Shown: one piece after another, positions 57,102 through 64,000 of the stretch
Layout: each line of letters starts with the position of its first letter
Position numbering within the stretch: the first letter of the stretch is position 1
Assembly (NCBI GenBank): GCA_023548195.1
Contig: JAJHZJ010000399.1
Span: forward strand, 9,935,820-9,999,819
Reading direction: 5' to 3'
Length of the DNA stretch: 64,000 bases
DNA from: Bettongia penicillata ogilbyi
Taxonomy: Eukaryota > Chordata > Mammalia > Diprotodontia > Potoroidae
Program-made: the position numbers and the translations under genes
The notes under the pieces: model-generated
Seen by the model: the letters and a program-made list of their open reading frames with translations, nothing else
Database searches by the model: none
What the model was told of the DNA's origin: nothing

Positions 57102-58134
57102 GTATGAATTATGAAATCATTTCCTTTAATGCTTATCAATATCATACCTTTTAAGTGTTTTTCTTTTTGACCCTTATCCAGTGCTGTTCTTTGTGTTTAG
57201 TTTGTCCACAATTTTCTTTCTTAGGTAGGGCAAAAATTGTCTTTTTAATGTTTTACTTTTTTGAAAGTCTAGTTGCATTCTAAGATAAATTTAACACCTT
57301 GAAAATTTGGGGATTGAGCAATTAAGGGACTAGATTAAAAAATATCACTGTAACTAAGGTTAAAGAAATTGTTAGTTTTCCTTATGTTATTTTTATCTAG
57401 AATCAGAAGGGTGGGAACTTCCTCTAGCCACTAAAGATTTCCATCTGTTGACAAGTTTTGATAAATCTTAAGGAGTTGCTTGAGGACCAGAGAGGTTAAA
57501 TGCTTGCCCAGTGAGATATAGTTGGTATTAGAGGCAGGGTATAACCTTATTTTTCTGACTCTAGCTCCATGTCATTAAGTTTGATATAGGATGCTATTTT
57601 ATATATTAATGACAGAGTATCTCATCTCAAAATAGGACAAAAATGGCTACTTGCTGCCTAGTTATAAAATTGATATTTATTAACTGAATAAATGGTTTAG
57701 GATTCTTAACAGTTGCCACCTTATGTTTTCCATCACTTCACCACAACTGAATTGGAAGGACACATGGGAATCAGTGTCATTTTTAGCCTTTGTTTCATGG
57801 GCTAAACACAGTTAAGGAGTTAATTGTTTGAGGCCAAGCTATTGGTGAAGATGCTAATTGACTGATTGATAAAGACATAGTTTTGTTGATATGAGGTCTA
57901 GCAAAAACTAGATTGTTCAGATTTGTACTGGACTTGCTTATCCTGGATCTGTGATAATGGTGGTTGCAAGCCTGGCAGTAGGAGCAAAGAAGACAGATGC
58001 TAGTGAATGCTCAAGGAATGGGGAATAATAGGGTAAGAATGGCAAAATAAGACAAATATATAGTTGAAAGATGGCTATGGAATGCAGGCTGAGCCAGGAC
58101 TCCAATGATATAATTGGTAATGGCCTTCTTTCTC
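57102..58134. other. DDX60 intron 12, unassigned part
   Basis: No exon or confidently named repeat was recognised; fragments around 57480-57560 may be SINE-derived. Confidence 0.35.
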
Positions 58135-58285
58135 ATTTTACAGATGAGGAAACTAAGGCAAACATAAATTAAGTGACTTGACAAGGGTCATAGCTAGCAA
58201 GTGTCTGAGGTCAGATTTGAACTCAGGTTTTCCTGACCCCAGACCTGGTGCTCTATCCACTGTACTACCTAGCTATCCTTAGAAT
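58135..58285 (-). mobile_element. tRNA-derived SINE (minus)
   Basis: Complement of the SINE head: 'ACAGATGAGGAAACTAAGGC', 'AGATTTGAACTCAGGTTTTC', 'CTGGTGCTCTATCCACTGTA'. Confidence 0.75.
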
Positions 58286-58289
58286 CTTA

Positions 58290-58540
58290 AAAGTCAGTTG
58301 AAACTCCATCTTTTATAAGAGGCCTTTCCTCGTTCTGCCAGCTGCTAGTTTCTTCCACTTTAAGATTATCATGTATTTGTTTTGTACATTTATATATTTG
58401 TATCTTATCTCTACAATGGAATGCATACTCACTGAGGGCAAGGACCATTTCCCTTTTTTTTAAATTGTATCTCCAGTGACTAGCATTGTTTGTGGCACAT
58501 AATAGGCTTTTAATTAACTTATTAATTTATTGAATGATTT
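58290..58540 (+). mobile_element. L2/MIR3-type 3' end adjoining the exon 13 acceptor
   Basis: 'TTATAAGAGGCCTTTCCTCG', 'CAATGGAATGCATACTCACT', 'GAGGGCAAGGACCATTTCCC', 'GTGGCACATAATAGGC', 'TTATTAATTTATTGAATGAT'. The LINE tail ends within about 10 bases of the exon 13 acceptor AG at 58547-58548. Confidence 0.75.
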
Positions 58541-58548
58541 CTTGATAG

Positions 58549-58801
58549 GGGAGTAAAGCTGACATCATTATCAAAGAAAACAACAATCGACTCCTTGCCA
58601 AAGAGGAGCAGAAAGAAAGTGAGCGATGGAAAAACCTCTCATCTTCTATTGAAGGGGAAATGAAAGAGAATTTTCATTCTGGAATAACAAAATTGGAGGA
58701 TTTTCTGAAGTCTTGTAAAAGCAACTCTGTGAAATTTAGTGTAGAAATGATAGGTCTGAATGCCAGCTTAAATGCATGGAGAGAACACTGCCAAGGTGAA
58801 G
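58549..58801 (+). CDS. DDX60: DDX60 coding exon 13 (last exon in window)
   Basis: 253 bases, enters phase 0, leaves phase 1, residues 564-647 plus one base. The acceptor is TTTCTTGATAG, the donor GAAG|GTATGC. Encodes L-L-A-K-E-E-Q-K-E-S-E-R-W, E-N-F-H-S-G-I, L-E-D-F-L-K-S-C-K-S-N and a final A-W-R-E-H-C. These match human K-E-E-Q-K..., L-E-D-F-L-K-S-C-K-S-S and A-W-K-E-H-C. Charged and mostly helical in character. The next exon, leading to the helicase core, was not found before 64000. Confidence 0.95.
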
Positions 58802-59539
58802 GTATGCAACTTTCCATTTTGTAATACTATGTATTTGTAGACAGTATATACATGTGAGATCACAGCAAATATTTGAATATGAGTAAAAAACAATGTTAAA
58901 ATTTTGGTTCTACTTCTTTTTTCAGCAAATGATTGTCATGATATCACAAAATTTCATTGTTGGAAGAGTCATCACTGGTCATCTCATCCAACTTATAGTT
59001 GTGAAAGAATCCTCTACATTAACAGTTCTCATATTTTTTGGTCTCAGGATTTCCTTTCTCAGGACTTCAAAAAACTTTTGTTTATGTGGGTTGTATCTAT
59101 CGATATTTACTACACTAGAAATTAAAACTGATATATTTTGTAACTATGCATTAATTCATTAATAATAACAATAATTAATCTGTTGCACATAGAATTTTTA
59201 AATGAAAATAACTGTATACCCCCCTCCAAAAATTAATGAGAAGAGTGGCAATGTTTGCCATATTGTTTTTTGAAAATATTTTTAATGCTTGGGTTAGTAG
59301 AAATTAACTGCTTTTTCATGCCTTTTTCTGCAGTCTTTTGGTTAAAGAATTTTAGGAAAATCTGGCCTTTCTCAGATATGCAGTTGGAAAGGGCAGAGTA
59401 TTGTAATAAGCAAACAATGTATTGGTATTGTTATGAATGAAATTTTGACTATCATACCTTTCAAAAGGGTCTTCAGAATCTCAGTGGGTCCAGGGACCAC
59501 ACTTTGCTCTACAATATGCTGATTAAATAGTCATCCATT

Positions 59540-61475
59540 TTTCCTTGTAGATTTTCAAGAGAAGGAGATCCCCTACCTCCCATCAGAGTTAACCCATTCT
59601 AACTTTGGAATAGGCAGCTATAATAGTTATAAAGGTCTCCTTACCATACATCATCTGCATTGTCTTTGTAACTTTCACCCATTTTTCAAATTTCTCTCCT
59701 GTGGGACCAAGTAGAGTAATCTCTTTTAAAATCTCTCTTGCACATAGCAGCCCTTTACATACTTGAAGACAGTTATTCCATCTTTAAGTTTTCTTTTCTC
59801 TAGGCTAAGTATCCACAAGTCCCCCAAAGAAGTCTCTGAACTTTTGTGAATGAAATCCTCAAGGTCTTCTACTATCTTGGTTGTCCTCTAGATTCTCACT
59901 TGTACATCAGTGCTATTCCTACAATGTAGCACCTGGAACTGCACACAATAATCCAGATGTGTTTTGACCATAACAGTAGTATTTTCATAGTCATAGCGTC
60001 ATAGGACCAGAGATCTATAACTTTAAGAGGTCTCAGAAGCTGCCTGTCACAGTCCCTTCATTTCACAACTTAGAATACTGAGGCATAGATAAGTTAGGTG
60101 ATTTTTCTCAATATATGAAATAAGAGTGGAATTCAGTAAAGCTTTATGATGCCAAATCCAGTACTCTTCCCATGGCAATTATTGTTAGCTGTAACTCAAT
60201 TGGGACACTCTATCTTTTGTTTCTCAGCATTTTCTCTGGCTGTGCTCCATGCCATGGCATGGTCTCTTTATTAATTTCATTTCATTTCTGCCTTTGGAAT
60301 TCCCTGGCTTATTTCAAATCCCAGCTAAAATCTCACCATTTATAGGAAGCCCTTTCCAATCTCCTTTAATGTTAATGTCTTCCCTCTGCTGATTATTTCC
60401 TATTTATCACATACATGTACACACATATAATCTATACGAAAAACACACACACACACACATATATATATATAAATATATACATACTTTTTGCATAGCTGCT
60501 TTCATATTATCTCATCTGTTGTATGGTGATGGAACTGCCTTCTGCCTTTCTTTACATTTATAGAACTTGGCAGAGTGACTTGCACATAGTACATACTTAA
60601 TTAATCCTCATTCACTAAATGACTCTTCATGTGGCTTAACATTGCATCATTTGAGAATTGTGTTCATAGTTCAATGTCCACCCACCTCCAATCCTTGTCT
60701 TGTACTTGTGAAGGTATTTTTCTTTGACTCATTATATATTTGCATAATACTTCATATTTATCCTAACTAAAATTCATTGTATTGGATTTTACTTTTTAAG
60801 AGTATTTTTGAAGCCTGGTTGTGATCTTACATCTTAGCTATCCCTACCACCTTTGCATCATTTGTAAATTTGATTATTATTCCATAAATGTCTTGTCCAA
60901 GTCATAAGCTATGAGTCCTGTGAGGACATAGAATTTTTTTTTTTTTTTTTTTTTTGCATTTCTGTGTATCTCAATTCTTAGCATAATGACTGCCACATAG
61001 TAGGTGCTTAATAGATGCTTGGTGAATGACTGCTAATGGAGTTGATGAAAATATGAACCAAGAGAGGACCAAACAGAGATTCCTTGGGGATGCTCTGTTT
61101 CAGACCTTCTTCAGATTGCCTTATGACCCTTAGCATTACTTCAGTGCCTGCTATTCAAGTAACTCCAAATCTATATCTATATTATTGTCCATCCCACATC
61201 TTTACATCTTTTCCACAAGATTAGTAAGACAGCATCAAATACTTTGTTAAAATCTGCCACATTTACTTTATCTAGTTAATGGGTTACTCTGCCAAAAAGG
61301 AAGTAAGATTTAGTTTGGCATGATCTGTTCCTGATGAAGTAATGCAAAATCTTTGTGATCACTGTTTCCTTTTCTAGGTGGCATCTGGCTATCTCTTTAA
61401 TAATACATTCTAGGCTTTTATCATTAATTGAAATCAAATTCAGTGACTTTAATGACAGCCCTTGTAGTGTCCAAG
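59540..61475 (-). mobile_element. CR1/L3 LINE (minus), interrupted by L2 pieces
   Basis: Antisense CR1/L3 text runs in order through 59555-60000 ('GATCCCCTACCTCCCATCAG', 'CTCTAGGCTAAGTATCCAC', 'CTACAATGTAGCACCTGGAA', 'CACAATAATCCAGATGTG'), 60650-60905 and 61035-61475 ('AGAGAGGACCAAACAGAG', 'ATCTGCCACATTTACTTTAT'). Between them are an L2 at 60230-60640 (with CA/TA repeat 60443-60478) and a short L2 tail at 60915-61035 containing a T-run. Confidence 0.7.
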
Positions 61476-61639
61476 GAGTATAGCTTAATTTTAAAAGTCA
61501 TGAAATAGATTGTAAAATGAGCAAAAAAACCCCACAACACCATAGAAAGCTACTATGGTGACAGGGAAGATTAAAACACAAACCCAGAAGAGGACAACAG
61601 TGTTAAAATGCTTACATGCAAAGCCAAAAATCTAAATAT

Positions 61640-62430
61640 AAATTGGTCTTAATTCCAAAAAGCCTTCCTGGAAGAGCTCAAAAAGGATTTTTAGAATCAA
61701 ATCTGAGGTGAAAGAAAAATTCAGAAAAGATATGAGAAAAAAAGAGTCAACAGCTTTGTAAAAGAAGCATCAAAATTCACAGAAGAAAACAACTCCATAA
61801 AAAGTAAAATTGGACAAATACAAAAGGAGGTACAAAATTGCAATGAAAAAAATAATTCCTTAAAGATTAGAATTGAAGAAATAGAAGTAAATTACTCTAT
61901 GAGATGTTAAGAATCAATAAAACAAAATCAAAAGAAGAAAATGTAAAATACCTCGTTGGAAAAACAACTAATTTGGAAAATAGATCCAGGAGAGATAATT
62001 TAAGATTTATTGGACTACCTGAAAGCCATGATCAAAAAAAGAGCCCAGACATCATCTTTCAAGAAATTATCAGGGAAAATTGCTTTGATATCATAGAACC
62101 AGGGGTAAAATAGTAATTGAAAGAATCCATCAATCACCTCTTGAAACAGATCTCAAAATAAAAACACCACTAAAATACCACAAGCAGCCAGAAAGAAACA
62201 ATTCAAATATCACGAGTTCACAAGCAGGATTACATAGTATTAAGCAGCTTTTTAGGGCTTGGAATATGACATTCTGGAAGGCAAAGGAATTTGTATTACA
62301 ATCAAGAATCAGCTCCCCAGCAAAACTGAGCATACTCTTTTAGGGGAAAAGATGGATATTCAATGAAATAGGGGACTTTAAACATTCCTGATGAAAAGAC
62401 CAGAGCTTAACAGAAATTTCAATTTTCAAA
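61640..62430 (+). pseudogene. L1 ORF1, disrupted
   Basis: Several frames; the block 61904-62113 reads N-L-E-N-R-S-R-R-D-N-L-R-F-I-G-L-P-E-S, the RRM-entry motif of this ORF1 family. Later stops and frameshifts remove the rest. Confidence 0.75.
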
Positions 62431-63019
62431 TAAAAGACTAAAAAAAAGCATATATAGGTAAATTGAAAAGAAAAAAACCCAACACCATGTTACTCAAAAT
62501 GGTTAAACTGGTTACATCCCTACACAGGAAGATGATACTTGTAACCCTTAAGTACTGTATCTCTATTAGGGTTGTTAGAAAGAGTATCCATAGACAGAGG
62601 ATATTAAATTATGTTGACTTTCATGGGATGGTATGAAAAAAAGTTAAGGGTTAGAACAGAAGATTCATTGGGAGAACTGGGAAGGGGGAGGCAGAATGGG
62701 ATAAATTATATCACATGAAGTGGTGTCAAAATCTATTACAGTGGAGAAAAAAAGGTGTGTGAGCATTATTTGAATCTTCCTCTCTTTGGATTTGACTCAA
62801 AGAAGGAATAACATACACATTCAGTTGGATATAAAATCTATCATACCTTATAGGGAAGTAGGAGGGGAAAGGGACAAGAAAATTGGGAGTCTGATAGAAG
62901 GGGGCAAATTGAAGGAGGTGATGATCAAAAGCAAAACCCAGGTAAAGGGTGACAGGTTAAAGAGAAAAAGAAAGAAAAGTATAAATGGGAAAAATACGAT
63001 AGAGGAAAATACATAGTAC

Positions 63020-63510
63020 TCATAATGTGAGTATGAATGGAATGAATATTCCAATAAAATAGAAGCATAAAGCAGAGTGGACTAAAGGCTAGATTCCTAA
63101 AAATTGTTGTATACAAGAAATACATCTGAAGGAGAGAGGCACACACAGAGTAAAGATAAAAGACTGAAGCAGAATATATATGCTTTGGCTGAAGTAAAAA
63201 ACAAAAAAGCACGAATGATAAGCCTGCTCTCAGACAAAGTAAAAGCAAAAATGTATCTAATTTAAAGAGATAAGGAAGAAAACTACATCTTGCTAAAAGA
63301 TATCATAGACAATGAAGTGATGTCAGTACTAAACATATATGCACCAAATGGTACAGCATCCATATTTCTAAAGGAGAAGTTAAATGAGTTATAGGAGGAA
63401 ATAGACAGTAAAACTATACTAGTGGGGGAGCCCAAACTTCCCCTCTCAGAACTAGATAAGTCTAACAGCAAATAAGCAAGAAAGATGTTAAAAGTGAGTA
63501 TAATTTTAGA
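63020..63510 (+). pseudogene. L1 ORF2 endonuclease remnant
   Basis: Parallel to 38310-38660: 'ACACAGAGTAAAGATAAAAG', 'CTAAACATATATGCACCAAA' (coding an N-I-Y-A-P-N-like endonuclease motif) and 'ACTATACTAGTGGGGGA'. In-frame stops are present. Confidence 0.65.
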
Positions 63511-63760
63511 AAAACATGGAAAGATTTACATGAACTTTTCCTTTTGTTCTATTTCTTCCCTTAAAACATGATTAATATGGAAATATGTTTTACATGATTG
63601 CATTTCTATAACCCATATCAAATTGCTTACCATCTAAGGCAGAGGGGATTTAAGGGAGGGAGAAAATTTGGAACTCAAAATATGAGTTAAAAGAATGAGT
63701 TAAAAATTGTCTTCACATGTAACTGAAAAAAAAATAATATTTAAAAGAAAAGAAACAAAT

Positions 63761-64000
63761 AACGAAATGAAGGCTCAGAGGAGTTAAATAGTAGCATGTC
63801 TAACTCCTAACAGTATATAAGCAGCTGAACTGGAATGAAGCCCTCTGCTTTTTAAATCTAACATGTTTTTGACTGCAGCACAAATAGCTAATGACAACTC
63901 TGCTTCTGTACTAAACAAATGTAAGCCGAACAACTGCAATAAAAATGAAATTCTATATATATATATAATGATCAGACCTGAATTAGAATCATGATTCTGT
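63761..64000. other. DDX60 intron 13, right edge
   Basis: AT-rich, with a short (TA)n at 63953-63966. No match to the next DDX60 exon was found. Confidence 0.4.

Larger units (their letters stand above)
61500..63760 (+). mobile_element. Old L1 with internal ORF2 deletion
   Basis: Starts in late 5' UTR/ORF1 text similar to 37740-37860, runs through ORF1 (about 61640-62430), a post-ORF1 spacer (62440-63020) and the ORF2 endonuclease region (63020-63510). It then jumps to the L1 3' region ('GGAAAGATTTACATGAACTT', then 3' UTR text as at 44330-44510) and ends near 63760. Confidence 0.75.
24238..64000 (+). other. DDX60: DDX60 gene locus, 5' part (exons 1-13; continues past window)
   Basis: DDX60 is a cytoplasmic SKI2-like DExD/H-box helicase induced by interferon and reported to promote RIG-I-like receptor signalling and antiviral RNA handling. 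Thirteen exons join without a stop into 647 codons plus one base, about the length of the pre-helicase region of the roughly 1,700-residue family member. All introns are GT-AG. Intron phases in order are 1,2,0,0,0,0,0,1,1,2,1,0,1. Primates have a second copy (DDX60L); one copy is seen here and I use the DDX60 name for the family. The helicase core is outside the window, so catalytic motifs cannot be checked. Confidence 0.9.

Noticed and set aside
63890..63960. Possible next DDX60 exon after a TGACTGCAG acceptor-like site
   Set aside because: The phase-1 continuation does not resemble DDX60 and there is no convincing donor.
1..64000. CRISPR arrays, tRNA or rRNA genes, prokaryotic operons
   Set aside because: No regularly spaced repeats with unique spacers and no intact tRNA or rRNA; tRNA-like text belongs to SINE heads.

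Overview
The window is intron- and repeat-rich mammalian DNA, and the repeats point to a marsupial. It has half-L1 (HAL1) elements that carry ORF1 only, L1s with a marsupial-type 3' end, CORE-SINEs (MIR/Ther type), a SINE whose tail reads like the RTE-mobilised marsupial MAR type, old L2 and CR1/L3 LINEs, and a palindromic hAT-like MITE. There are no operons, prokaryotic genes or tandem arrays of a defence type. I cannot tell the species (opossum, dasyurid, diprotodont or other) from sequence alone.

One host gene is clear. DDX60 (interferon-inducible DExD/H-box helicase, SKI2-like; DDX60/DDX60L family) starts at 24238 on the + strand and runs off the right edge. I place thirteen coding exons by canonical AG/GT borders, perfect phase continuity and similarity to mammalian DDX60: 24238-24241, 26562-26613, 26882-27071, 28153-28494, 32829-32945, 35855-36010, 47222-47374, 49390-49531, 50102-50257, 54107-54209, 54830-54945, 56944-57101 and 58549-58801. 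They give 1942 coding nucleotides, or 647 codons plus one base, with no in-frame stop. This is the N-terminal, pre-helicase part of the protein; the helicase exons lie beyond 64000. The first coding exon contributes only ATGG.

Layout: 1-24000 is intergenic or upstream and nearly all repeats. It holds HAL1 copy A (+, 224-3033), an L2 (3060-4425), a MITE (5762-5944), HAL1 copy B (-, 8278-11255), old antisense L1 pieces (14430-16480), a 5'-truncated HAL1 copy D (17750-18895) and SINE/L2 fragments. HAL1 copy B has an intact 368-residue ORF1 and perfect 14-bp target duplications inside a MIR. From 24 to 59 kb are the DDX60 exons and introns. Intron 6 (11.2 kb) contains an L1 nested in the ORF1 of another L1 and a solo LTR. 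Intron 9 contains HAL1 copy C (-). Exon 8 lies between a 259-bp GA tract and a roughly 90-bp CT tract. From 59 to 64 kb, intron 13 holds an antisense CR1/L3 broken by an L2, then an internally deleted L1.

How the parts relate: DDX60 is an antiviral RNA-sensing factor. The rest is transposon sediment, some of which may have supplied splice-site context (the L2 next to exon 13) or regulatory sequence (an ISRE-like motif in a MIR upstream of the start). I see no wholly new gene system. The best leads are the young half-L1, the GA/CT tracts around exon 8, and the nuclease-like (PIN/NYN) signature at the DDX60 N terminus.
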